NCBI GenBank assembly: GCA_031268525.1
Contig: JAIRXA010000144.1
Location: 1 to 5,436 of the forward strand
Direction of reading: 5' to 3'
DNA from: Coriobacteriales bacterium
GTDB lineage: Bacteria > Actinomycetota > Coriobacteriia > Coriobacteriales > UBA8131
Length of the DNA stretch: 5,436 nucleotides
Positions 1 through 5,436 of the stretch are shown here, piece after piece. The position numbers and the translations under genes are program-made. The notes below the pieces were generated by a model. That model saw only the letters and a list, made by a program, of their open reading frames with translations, was not told where the DNA came from and searched no databases. Position 1 is the first letter of the stretch. Each line of letters begins with the position of its first letter.

Positions 1-21
1 TCGGTCACAGCCCTCTATGTA

Positions 22-31
22 TCCCATGGGA
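22..31. repeat. 10-bp perfect palindrome
   Basis: TCCCATGGGA reads identically on both strands. It overlaps the possible minus-strand ATG at 27-25. It has no loop or T-tract, so it is not a terminator. It could be an operator half or simply chance, since a palindrome of this length is not rare. Confidence 0.3.
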
Positions 32-123
32 AGTCCTATCGCCGGTCTGTCTTGCAGTGATTATATTATACTATATATCTATCTATATCGCTAGCTGATT
101 TTTCACACAGCCTGACGTATAAT

Positions 124-155
124 TTGACACGCGTGACACGTCCGTCCCTGTTGTC
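124..155. repeat. Short direct repeats TGACACG plus GTCCCTGTTGTC motif
   Basis: TGACACG occurs at 125-131 and again at 134-140, nine bases apart. The overlap contains the 8-bp palindrome CACGCGTG (128-135). GTCCCTGTTGTC follows at 144-155. TTGACAC at 124-130 resembles a -35 box, but no -10 lies 16-18 bp downstream, so a promoter is not called. TTGACAC, GACAACA and GGGAC words recur in the other flank of the window after 5278. Their function is unknown. Confidence 0.35.
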
Positions 156-180
156 TACTCCCTTCCCCAACTGTCCCGCG

Positions 181-1992
181 CTACACCAGAAACGCGCCGG
201 TCTGGCGGCCCCAGAGGTGCGCGTACTCGCCTCCTGCGGCAAGCAGTTCGGCATGAGTGCCGTCCTCGACGATGCCGCCCTCCGACAGTACGATGATGCG
301 GTCGAGGCTGGCCACGGTGGACAGGCGGTGGGCGACGACGATCGAGGTGCGGCCTTCCATCAGGTTGCGCAGCGCGTCCTGAATAAGCTTCTCGCTCTCG
401 GAGTCCAGCGCCGAAGTCGCCTCGTCGAGCACCAGAATCGGTCGATCGGCCAGAATGGCGCGGGCGATGGCTACGCGCTGGCGCTGCCCTCCCGAAAGCT
501 TGACGCCACGCTCCCCCGTCACCGTCTCAAAGCCCTGAGGAAGCTGCTCGATAAACTCAAGAGCGTTGGCCCGGATGGCCGCTTCTCGAATTTCGGCTTC
601 GCACGCGTCGGGCCGCCCGTAGGCGATGTTTTCGCGCACGCTACGGTGGAACAACAGCGGCTCCTGCGGCACATAGGCGATCTGCGAGCGAAGACTGACC
701 TGTGTGACCTGCGAGATGTCGGCGCCGTCGATACAGATGCAGCCCTCCTGAAGATTGGACAGACGCAGCAGCAGAGTCGTCAAGGTCGTCTTACCCGAAC
801 CGCTGCGCCCCACCAAGCCGACGCGCTGGCCTGCGGGGATATGCAGATCAAAATCGTGGAAGACCTTGGAGTCGGCATTGGCGTCCGCGTAGGCAAAGGT
901 CACGCCGTGAAAGTCGATGCGCCCCTCACGCACCACGAGTGCCTCCGCGTCTGCAACATCGGCAACCAGCTTGGGCTCGTCGAGGATCAGCGTCATGTCG
1001 TGCGCGTCGCCAAGACCCCGGTTGATCATCTGAAACATCATGTTGATGCGATTGAACTGCATGGTCAGCGCGTAGGTGTAAGTGAACATCATCACCAGCG
1101 TACCCGCTGAGATGCCAAACCAGGCGTTGCCGCCCGTGATGAAGACGACCACAAGCATCATGATGAAGACGATGATGGTCGAGGTGATAGCGCCGCGCAG
1201 GGTTGAGGCACGCATGCGACGCGAATCGGCGGCTACGACATCCCGGTTGGCCGCGTCGAACAGTCCGCGTTCGTAGGCCTCACGCCCGTAGGTTTTGACC
1301 GCCAGAATGTTGGTGATGCTGTCGGACAGTTCGCCGGACAGCGCATTCTGGGCTCCAGCGGCCGCGGAGTTCAGCGGCAGCACGCGTTTGTACATCAGAT
1401 AGGCGGCGACCACATAAATCACCAACAACAGACTGAGGATGCCCACATACAGAGGCACGGTTCCCACGAGCATCAGGATCGTAAAAACCACCGACATGAT
1501 GATCGGGATGATGGCGTAGATCAGGTTTTCCATGAGGTTGGCATAGGCCGCCATGAACTTCTGCGTCTGGGAGACAAGCGAGCCGCCAAAGCGATTGGTA
1601 TGAAAGGTCATGCTCTGGTCGGAGAGCGTGTCAAAGGCCCGGGTTGCCAGGAGATAGGATGCGCGTATCTCCAACTTCCAGACGCTGTAGTCCTGTAACT
1701 TACTGCCCGCCTGACCCAGTGCGTTTACCACAATGAGCGCGATGATATAGGGCGCAAACTCCTGCAAAACACGATTGGCAGGGATGGCCTCGGTGGTCAC
1801 CTTGTCAACGATCAGGCCAACGACATAGGGGTTGGCAAAGGACAGGAAAAAGACAAAGGCCAGAGTGGAGATAAGCGAGAGGATGAACATCGGCATCTGT
1901 GCCGCGGTCGCCTGCCAATAGAATTGCAGAGTTCGCACGATGGTAGAAGGGCGTTTTGCAGGTGACGCTACTTTTGCGGATGACGCTATCAT
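181..1992 (-). CDS. ABC exporter half-transporter (fused permease and ATPase)
   Basis: A 603-residue inner-membrane ABC exporter of the MsbA/multidrug type, expected to work as a dimer and to expel lipids, peptides or drug-like molecules using ATP. The substrate cannot be read from the sequence. The N-terminal half has about six hydrophobic segments (roughly residues 34-62, 78-98, 153-176, 178-200, 270-290, 294-315). The C-terminal ATPase is complete: A-loop Tyr368, Walker A GRSGSGKTT (395-403, Lys401), Q-loop Gln443, X-loop TGERG (492-496), signature LSGGQ (499-503), Walker B ILVLDE (519-524, catalytic Glu524), D-loop SALD and switch His555. No key residue is missing. The length is normal for a half-transporter. 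With intact catalytic residues it could act as a homodimer, and no partner ABC gene is visible in the window. The ATG at 1992-1990 is the only good start, with AGGAG 10 nt upstream. The gene lies 118 bp downstream of the citrate synthase on the same strand, separated by a repeat-rich gap, so it probably has its own promoter. Confidence 0.95.
   Translation of the reverse strand: MIASSAKVASPAKRPSTIVRTLQFYWQATAAQMPMFILSLISTLAFVFFLSFANPYVVGLIVDKVTTEAIPANRVLQEFAPYIIALIVVNALGQAGSKLQDYSVWKLEIRASYLLATRAFDTLSDQSMTFHTNRFGGSLVSQTQKFMAAYANLMENLIYAIIPIIMSVVFTILMLVGTVPLYVGILSLLLVIYVVAAYLMYKRVLPLNSAAAGAQNALSGELSDSITNILAVKTYGREAYERGLFDAANRDVVAADSRRMRASTLRGAITSTIIVFIMMLVVVFITGGNAWFGISAGTLVMMFTYTYALTMQFNRINMMFQMINRGLGDAHDMTLILDEPKLVADVADAEALVVREGRIDFHGVTFAYADANADSKVFHDFDLHIPAGQRVGLVGRSGSGKTTLTTLLLRLSNLQEGCICIDGADISQVTQVSLRSQIAYVPQEPLLFHRSVRENIAYGRPDACEAEIREAAIRANALEFIEQLPQGFETVTGERGVKLSGGQRQRVAIARAILADRPILVLDEATSALDSESEKLIQDALRNLMEGRTSIVVAHRLSTVASLDRIIVLSEGGIVEDGTHAELLAAGGEYAHLWGRQTGAFLV
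1954..1989 (-). repeat. 18-bp tandem duplication in the exporter N-terminus
   Basis: Directly after the start codon, two adjacent 18-bp units (1989-1972 and 1971-1954) match at 15 of 18 positions and encode the hexapeptides IASSAK and VASPAK. They stay in frame, so the protein is only lengthened. The repeat precedes the first membrane segment and lies outside the conserved domains. It probably arose by slippage. Confidence 0.65.
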
Positions 1993-2000
1993 GCTCGCTT

Positions 2001-2070
2001 TTCTCCTCTACGCTCCTCTACGCTTCTCTGTGCCTATCTACGCTTCTCTACACTTATATATACTTATATA
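2001..2070. repeat. Seven-unit degenerate 10-bp tandem repeat
   Basis: On the plus strand the seven consecutive units are TTCTCCTCTA, CGCTCCTCTA, CGCTTCTCTG, TGCCTATCTA, CGCTTCTCTA, CACTTATATA and TACTTATATA. Position 3 (C), position 7 (T) and position 9 (T) are invariant, and positions 4 and 10 agree in six of seven. In the sense of the ABC gene the array is purine-rich at the gene-proximal end (AGAGGAG, AGAGAAG) and grades into TATATAAG at the distal end. It therefore supplies both SD-like and -10-like sequences. The 10-bp period is close to one DNA helical turn. The gradual drift in unit sequence suggests an old slippage-derived array. Confidence 0.75.
2003..2017 (-). promoter_or_regulatory. 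Tandem Shine-Dalgarno-like sites before the ABC exporter
   Basis: AGGAG at 2007-2003 lies 10 nt before the ATG, a rather long but usable gap. An identical AGGAG occurs one repeat unit upstream (2017-2013, 20 nt from the ATG), and AGAGAAG variants follow further upstream. The proximal copy supports the chosen start. The extra copies arise from the decamer repeat described separately. Confidence 0.55.
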
Positions 2071-2084
2071 TCCTCTTGACTCAA
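2053..2084 (-). promoter_or_regulatory. Candidate promoter of the ABC exporter
   Basis: Reading on the minus strand, TTGAGT (2084-2079, four of six to the -35 consensus) is followed after 18 bp by TATATA (2060-2055), or after 20 bp by TATAAG (2058-2053, five of six to the -10 consensus). Transcription would start near 2047-2045, giving a leader of about 55 nt made almost wholly of the decamer repeats. The match is modest and the AT-rich repeats make chance hits likely. Confidence 0.35.
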
Positions 2085-2117
2085 AACTTCAGCGCAGAGA
2101 ATCTGAAACTTCAGCGC
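2084..2117. repeat. 12-bp direct repeat straddling the citrate synthase stop
   Basis: AAACTTCAGCGC occurs at 2084-2095 and again, identical, at 2106-2117, with starts 22 bp apart. The second copy covers the TGA stop of the citrate synthase (2113-2111). CTGAAACTTCAG (2103-2114) is also a small inverted repeat with 5-bp arms. No T-run follows on the minus strand, so this is not a convincing terminator. It looks like a local duplication of the gene's 3' end. Confidence 0.6.
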
Positions 2118-3496
2118 GCCTCCATAGGCACATAGTCGCGGTGCGACCCGGTCGTCTTATAGGCAGGACGGATGATGCGCTTGCCGGAGACAATCTCTTC
2201 AAAACGATGCGCCGCCCAACCCGCCATGCGCCCACAGGCAAACAACGGCGTGAAGAGATCCTCGGGCACGCCGAGCATCGTATAGACCAGGCCGGAGTAC
2301 ATATCTACATTTGCGCTAACTACCTTGCCCGGGCCCTTGACCGCCTCCAACACGGACGGCGCCAGGCGCTCAATGCTCTCCAGCAGGAGCAGCTCCTGCT
2401 CAAAGGGAGTTCCTGCCGCCAGGCGCCGCGCAAATTGCAGACACAGCTCGGCACGTGGGTCGCTTAAGGTATAGACTGCGTGACCCATGCCATAGATCAG
2501 TCCGCTGCCATCAAAGGCTTTCCGCCGCACAATATTCTCAAGATAGCTTGCTAGTTCATCATCGTTATCCCAGTGCTCGACGCCAGCCTCGATGTCGCGG
2601 AGCATCGCCAGCACCTTGGCGTTTGCGCCGCCATGACGCGAACCTTTCAGTGAACCGATCGCCGCTGAATAGGCCGAATAGGGGTCGGTATCCGAGGAAG
2701 TGACCACGCGGCAGGTGAAGGTCGAGTTGTTGCCTCCGCCATGCTCAGCGTGCAGTGAGAGCATGATGTCGAGCATCAAAGCCTCATCGTGCGTGAACAC
2801 ACGATTGGGACGCAACATCGACAGAATGGTTTCGGCCGTGGACTGCTCCGGGATGAAACGATGCATGATCATCGACCCGTTGTAGAAGGTCGCCTGTTTG
2901 GCGTAATACGCGAGCACCATGATGCGAGGGAGACGCGAGAGCAACGAGATCGCGGTGCGGGCCTCATGCTCGTCGCTGCGAGTCTCAGCCTGAGCGTCGC
3001 TGGCGTACAGTATCTGCACCGAGCGCGCCAGACAGTTCATGATGTCGGGTGTACCCGGGTTCATGATGTAATGCGAGGTAAAGCCATCGGGCAGCTCGCG
3101 CTGGATATCGAGGGCCGAACGAAAACGCTCGAGGTCACCGCTCGTTGGCAGGCTACCCATCATCAGCAGGTAACTGATCTCCTCAAAGCAGAAGCGCCCT
3201 TCCTCAAAGGCCGGCGCCAGCAGATCGACGATGTCGTATCCACGTAAGGAAAGCCTGCCCTTGTCGGGAATAACCGCACCGGTCGTGGGATCAAGCGCGT
3301 AACCGTGTACGTCGCTGATGTTGGTGATGCCTGCAACGACTCCCGTACCATCGTCATTGCGCAGTCCACGCTTCACCTGATACATCGCATAGAGCTCCGG
3401 GGCAATTGAGTTGGTCTCCGCAAAGCTACTTGAGGGAATGAGCGCCATACTCTCTGAGGTGTCGGCGCCCTCCGGGCGGATGATATCTGTAGACAT
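2111..3496 (-). CDS. gltA: Citrate synthase, Si type (citrate/2-methylcitrate synthase family)
   Basis: A 461-residue cytoplasmic enzyme that condenses acetyl-CoA with oxaloacetate to give citrate and CoA. The conserved core is complete. LHAEHGGGN (248-256) holds the oxaloacetate-binding His252. SRHGGAN (286-292) gives catalytic His288, GMGHAVY (336-342) gives His339, and NVDMYSG (396-402) gives Asp398, together matching the His274/His320/Asp375 triad of the pig enzyme. Arg348 in DPR sits nine residues after His339, as the oxaloacetate-binding arginine should, and Arg423 and Arg443 fit the other substrate arginines. The length fits the longer form found in many anaerobes, with an extra N-terminal stretch of about 40 residues. 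The homocitrate-synthase-like Re enzyme is excluded by fold motifs. A 2-methylcitrate role cannot be ruled out, although no prp-type neighbour is present. The ATG at 3496 has AAGGAG at a 5-nt gap. No aconitase or isocitrate dehydrogenase gene is in the window; in anaerobes this enzyme usually feeds glutamate synthesis. Confidence 0.95.
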   Translation of the reverse strand: MSTDIIRPEGADTSESMALIPSSSFAETNSIAPELYAMYQVKRGLRNDDGTGVVAGITNISDVHGYALDPTTGAVIPDKGRLSLRGYDIVDLLAPAFEEGRFCFEEISYLLMMGSLPTSGDLERFRSALDIQRELPDGFTSHYIMNPGTPDIMNCLARSVQILYASDAQAETRSDEHEARTAISLLSRLPRIMVLAYYAKQATFYNGSMIMHRFIPEQSTAETILSMLRPNRVFTHDEALMLDIMLSLHAEHGGGNNSTFTCRVVTSSDTDPYSAYSAAIGSLKGSRHGGANAKVLAMLRDIEAGVEHWDNDDELASYLENIVRRKAFDGSGLIYGMGHAVYTLSDPRAELCLQFARRLAAGTPFEQELLLLESIERLAPSVLEAVKGPGKVVSANVDMYSGLVYTMLGVPEDLFTPLFACGRMAGWAAHRFEEIVSGKRIIRPAYKTTGSHRDYVPMEAR

Positions 3497-3501
3497 GTTG
3501 T

Positions 3502-3507
3502 CTCCTT
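3502..3507 (-). promoter_or_regulatory. Strong Shine-Dalgarno site of citrate synthase
   Basis: AAGGAG on the minus strand, five nucleotides before the ATG at 3496-3494, fixes the start. It contrasts with the divergent peptidase gene, which has no such site. No confident -35/-10 pair for the citrate synthase was found in the 78-bp gap. TTGAAT (minus strand, 3547-3542) resembles a -35 but lacks a well-spaced -10. Confidence 0.75.
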
Positions 3508-3558
3508 AAATATTCGTCCTGAGCATATAAGCCTACCACAATTCAAGGTGCTCCTCTT

Positions 3559-3575
3559 CTGATACAATCGCCGCA
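3559..3575 (+). promoter_or_regulatory. Extended -10 promoter placed for a leaderless peptidase mRNA
   Basis: TGATACAAT at 3560-3568 is an extended -10 element (TG, one base, then TACAAT, five of six to consensus). Transcription normally starts 6-8 bp after the -10, here at about 3575, which is the A of the peptidase ATG. A -35 is weak at best (TTCAAG, 3542-3547, 15-bp spacer), as extended -10 promoters tolerate. No SD-like sequence lies at a workable distance from this ATG, which fits leaderless translation. Confidence 0.55.
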
Positions 3576-3673
3576 TGGGTGCTTTCCTCATTATGATAAG
3601 CCGTCTGGCGATGGCTCTTTTCATGGTGGCCTCCTTGGCAGGAGCCATCGGAGCTGGGGTTCCTGCGCTGTTT
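3575..3673 (+). other. Signal peptide or N-terminal membrane anchor of the peptidase
   Basis: Residues 1-33 contain one positive charge (Arg10) followed by a 20-plus residue hydrophobic, Ala/Gly-rich core. Cleavage might fall around residues 24-30 (AIGAG), but no site is clear, so the protein may instead stay anchored. The Pro-rich spacer that follows fits a surface-tethered or secreted enzyme. Confidence 0.7.
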
Positions 3674-5248
3674 GGGCCAGGGATTTTTCCGACCGACCCT
3701 CCCGCCTCGGAGCGTGTTGAGATCACGCCGCAACCCACGCCCGATGGGCCTGATGGCCCCAATGTCCCCGCGACACCGACCGAAGCCCTGCCCACCGAGG
3801 CTCCTTGGGACGCTTCCGCAATCAAGGCGCGACTCGACGAGCCAGCGACACACTACACAGTAGAGGCGTCTTTTAACGAGCAGGAACATACGCTCGCAAT
3901 AGAGCAAACCCTCAACTATCTCAACAGCTCCTCCGACACCCTCACCGAGCTATGGCTCAAGGCGCTACCGGTGGTCTACCTCGATGGCGGTTTCACCTTA
4001 CACTCGGCCTCTCTGCCCTGCCGCTTCACAGGAGATGGCAGCACTCTGGTCATTACGCTACCCGAAGCGCTTGCTCCCGGCGCACGTGCCGACGTCAGCC
4101 TCTCCTTCACCGTCACGCTGCCCGAACGTGTCGACCGCTACGGCTGGTACGGTAGTCTCGACAATTTCTCCAGTTTTCTGGCCTACGCGCTCGTCTACGA
4201 AAACGGTGCCTGGCAGGACTTTACCTACGGTCCTGCTATGGAGATGGGCGATCCCTATTACCGCCCGATTGCCGACTTTGACGTACGGCTCACGGCGCCG
4301 GAAGGCTGCGTGGTCGCCGCATCGAGCATCGAGCAGAGCGTTGAGCGAAGCGTTGAGCCCGCCACGGGCGCCGCACAGGCTACCTACACCTACGAGATGC
4401 GCAAGGCACGTGAGTTTACCTTCTCGGTCAGTCGCGACTACGAGGTCACCGAGCAGCGTGTCTGCGGCATCAACATTCGCGTTTACTCCACCGACGAAGC
4501 TCCTGGCGCCGCCGAGGCCACACTCGACGCGGCGGCTCGCTCGCTCGACCTGTTCAGTCGCACCTTCATCCCCTACCCCTACGACAGCCTGAGCGTCGTG
4601 CTCAACGGGCTGGAGGAAGGCGTTGGTGGCATGGAGTTCTCCGGGCTGATCTTCGTGGACCTTGAGAGCTCCATCGAAGGCTATGCGCGCACCGACGTGC
4701 CTCTGGACTGGTCCGACAACGCGCCCGAATGGGATTTCGCCAAACGCATGGCGCTGCTCACGGTGGTGCACGAGGTCGCACACCAGTGGTTTTACGGTAT
4801 CGTGGGCGGTGACCAGATCAACGAGCCCTGGATTGACGAGGGGGGCGCGACCTTCTCCGAATACCTGTATGCGGAGAAGTGCTACACCACGCCTGTAGCA
4901 GAGAGCGGCTTTTACATTGCACCGATGTACGCCACCACCTACGACAACCTGCTGGAAGAGTTCGCCGCCGATGCCGACGAACAGCTCGGCGGAAGCATTG
5001 GCAGTTTTAGCAACTACGGCTACCGCTACTACGTTTATGACGTGCCCGCCGCGTTGTTCTATGGAATGCAGGAGTGCTTGGGGCCCGATGCCTTTGACGC
5101 CGCACTTCTGGGCTTCTTTGAGGAGTTCAGCTTTGACGAAGTATCCGTAGAGGAGTTTGCGACATACTGGCGCACTGCTGCCGCGAAGACAGGCGACGAG
5201 CTCGCTGCACGCGAACTGGACGAACTGTTCACAGCGTTCCTGGGTTGA
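3575..5248 (+). CDS. Secreted M1-family zinc metallopeptidase (aminopeptidase-like)
   Basis: A 557-residue M1 (gluzincin) peptidase, expected to remove N-terminal residues from peptides outside the cell. The zinc site is exact: HEVAH (399-403), then 18 residues, then Glu422 in WIDEGG, giving ligands His399, His403, Glu422 and general base Glu400. GGMEF (351-355) corresponds to the GxMEN substrate N-terminus motif, in the variant typical of bacterial secreted members. The N-terminus has Arg10 and a hydrophobic run (11-33) suited to a Sec signal or uncleaved anchor, with no lipobox cysteine. A Pro/Thr-rich spacer (39-77) follows, then the beta-sandwich domain (about 90-290). The usual catalytic-tyrosine motif YxKG appears as YDVP (488-491), so Tyr488 is the probable catalytic residue but the Lys-Gly is absent. 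The C-terminal HEAT-like domain of large M1 enzymes is missing, as in many bacterial relatives. An alternative ATG (residue 7, 3593) also lacks an SD site. The gene is divergent from citrate synthase and has no partner downstream. Confidence 0.92.
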   Translation: MGAFLIMISRLAMALFMVASLAGAIGAGVPALFGPGIFPTDPPASERVEITPQPTPDGPDGPNVPATPTEALPTEAPWDASAIKARLDEPATHYTVEASFNEQEHTLAIEQTLNYLNSSSDTLTELWLKALPVVYLDGGFTLHSASLPCRFTGDGSTLVITLPEALAPGARADVSLSFTVTLPERVDRYGWYGSLDNFSSFLAYALVYENGAWQDFTYGPAMEMGDPYYRPIADFDVRLTAPEGCVVAASSIEQSVERSVEPATGAAQATYTYEMRKAREFTFSVSRDYEVTEQRVCGINIRVYSTDEAPGAAEATLDAAARSLDLFSRTFIPYPYDSLSVVLNGLEEGVGGMEFSGLIFVDLESSIEGYARTDVPLDWSDNAPEWDFAKRMALLTVVHEVAHQWFYGIVGGDQINEPWIDEGGATFSEYLYAEKCYTTPVAESGFYIAPMYATTYDNLLEEFAADADEQLGGSIGSFSNYGYRYYVYDVPAALFYGMQECLGPDAFDAALLGFFEEFSFDEVSVEEFATYWRTAAAKTGDELAARELDELFTAFLG

Positions 5249-5436
5249 TGCTTTCGAGTGTCAGCGGGATACAAGATAAAAGGACAAAGGGACAAAAGGG
5301 AACACAAAAGGGACAACACAAAAGGCCAGCTATGAGAAGTCAATAGGTATTCTCAAGAAATCTGCAAGTTGACACTGGCAGTTGAATGGGGGACAAAGAA
5401 GGGGTTGCATGCGAGGCTTGCAGGCAATTCGGGCGC
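5249..5436. other. Right flank, non-coding as far as visible
   Basis: No gene reaches the window edge convincingly. The plus-strand ATG at 5332 meets a stop after four codons. The stretch holds the A/G-rich repeat listed separately. It also has a weak inverted repeat TGAGAA/TTCTCA (5333-5338 and 5350-5355, 11-nt loop) without a T-run, so it is only a poor terminator candidate for the peptidase. A TTGACA at 5369-5374 has a poor -10 (GACAAA, 17-bp spacer). A promoter for a gene beyond the edge is possible but unsupported. Confidence 0.45.
5278..5325. repeat. Imperfect A/G-rich tandem repeat (AAAAGGGAC type)
   Basis: Consecutive units AAAAGGAC, AAAGGGAC, AAAAGGGAACAC, AAAAGGGACAACAC and AAAAGG follow each other without gaps just after the peptidase. 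The plus strand has no T, and the only pyrimidine is a periodic C. Unit length varies (8, 8, 12, 14), so it is a variable-length array. A further GGGGGACAAAG occurs at 5388-5398. No function can be assigned. It may be slippage-derived or a degraded repetitive extragenic element. Confidence 0.6.

Larger units (their letters stand above)
1..180. other. Left flank, mostly non-coding, possible truncated gene at the edge
   Basis: This stretch lies beyond the stop codon of the ABC exporter and has no confident gene. Bases 1-60 are of mixed composition and 60-95 are strongly AT-rich (TATA and TATC runs). Two weak edge readings exist. On the minus strand an ATG at 27-25 is preceded by AGGA at a 6-nt gap and stays open for nine codons to the window edge. 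Two TATAAT hexamers on the same strand (70-65 and 65-60) could serve as its -10 box, but no -35 was found. On the plus strand a frame open from base 1 ends at TGA 58-60, exactly where the AT-rich tract begins, so it could be the tail of a gene convergent with the exporter. The sequence cannot decide between these. No stem followed by a T-run, as expected for an exporter terminator, was seen. Confidence 0.4.

Noticed and set aside
61..95. AT-rich TATA/TATC run as an origin or CRISPR leader
   Set aside because: It is only about 35 bp long. No DnaA-box cluster or spaced direct repeats are present, so it is most simply intergenic low-complexity sequence.
66..254. Minus-strand 62-codon frame at the end of the exporter
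   Set aside because: It overlaps the last 74 bases of the exporter out of frame. It has no SD and no similarity I recognise, and it ends in the AT-rich tract.
124..1110. Long plus-strand open frame of 328 codons opposite the ABC ATPase domain
   Set aside because: It lies wholly antisense to an intact, motif-complete ABC gene apart from its first codons. Its translation has no recognisable domain and its composition (many H, R, Q, V) is typical of a mirror frame in GC-rich DNA.
2001..2070. Decamer array as a CRISPR array or iteron origin
   Set aside because: Units are 10 bp, degenerate and without spacers. No cas or rep gene is nearby, and the array sits in the leader of a transporter gene.
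1940..2467. Plus-strand open frame of 175 codons covering the gap between exporter and citrate synthase
   Set aside because: Most of it is antisense to the two real genes. The part in the gap just translates the low-complexity decamer repeat, and no family is recognisable.
3373..3907. Minus-strand open frames spanning the divergent gap and the peptidase N-terminus
   Set aside because: They overlap the signal peptide and Pro-rich stalk of a well-supported gene in antisense. Their translations show no domain, and the gap has clear start signals for the divergent pair instead.
4058..4783. Minus-strand open frame of 241 codons inside the peptidase
   Set aside because: It is fully antisense to the M1 coding region that includes GGMEF. 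It has no domain and no upstream SD, and is a GC-driven shadow.
5333..5355. Inverted repeat TGAGAA/TTCTCA as a terminator for the peptidase
   Set aside because: The stem is only 6 bp and AT-rich with an 11-nt loop, and no T-run follows on either strand.

Overview
The window looks like ordinary bacterial chromosome with three complete protein genes. They are an ABC exporter half-transporter (181-1992, minus), a Si-type citrate synthase (2111-3496, minus) and a secreted M1-family zinc metallopeptidase (3575-5248, plus). The GC-rich coding with AT-rich gaps, the Shine-Dalgarno (SD) site AAGGAG before the citrate synthase, and a Sec-type leader followed by a Pro/Thr-rich linker on the peptidase suggest a Gram-positive anaerobe. 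Coriobacteriia-type Actinomycetota or Clostridia are my best guesses. This placement is inference from general protein character, not from a marker gene.

Layout: 1-180 is mostly non-coding and holds a 10-bp palindrome, an AT-rich tract and short TGACACG repeats. A gene running off the left edge is possible but not demonstrable. The ABC exporter follows, read right to left. Its 118-bp upstream gap (1993-2110) carries the most structured non-coding sequence in the window: seven successive 10-bp units (2001-2070) that form the likely 5' leader and its Shine-Dalgarno site. The first codons of the ABC gene add an 18-bp tandem duplication. The citrate synthase lies upstream of the ABC gene on the same strand. 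A 78-bp divergent gap (3497-3574) separates it from the peptidase, which has a good extended -10 box placed so that the mRNA would begin at or next to the ATG (leaderless). After the peptidase, 5249-5436 contains A/G-rich GGGACA-type repeats and no recognisable gene.

The three genes do not form an obvious pathway. Citrate synthase feeds acetyl-CoA and oxaloacetate into citrate, in anaerobes usually towards 2-oxoglutarate and glutamate. The exporter moves an unknown lipid, peptide or drug-like substrate, and the peptidase trims peptides outside the cell. No phage, transposase, CRISPR, tRNA or rRNA signal was seen, and I found no strong case for a new multi-gene system. The points worth a second look are the decamer-repeat leader, the leaderless peptidase promoter, the altered motif around the peptidase's expected catalytic tyrosine, and the flanking short repeats.
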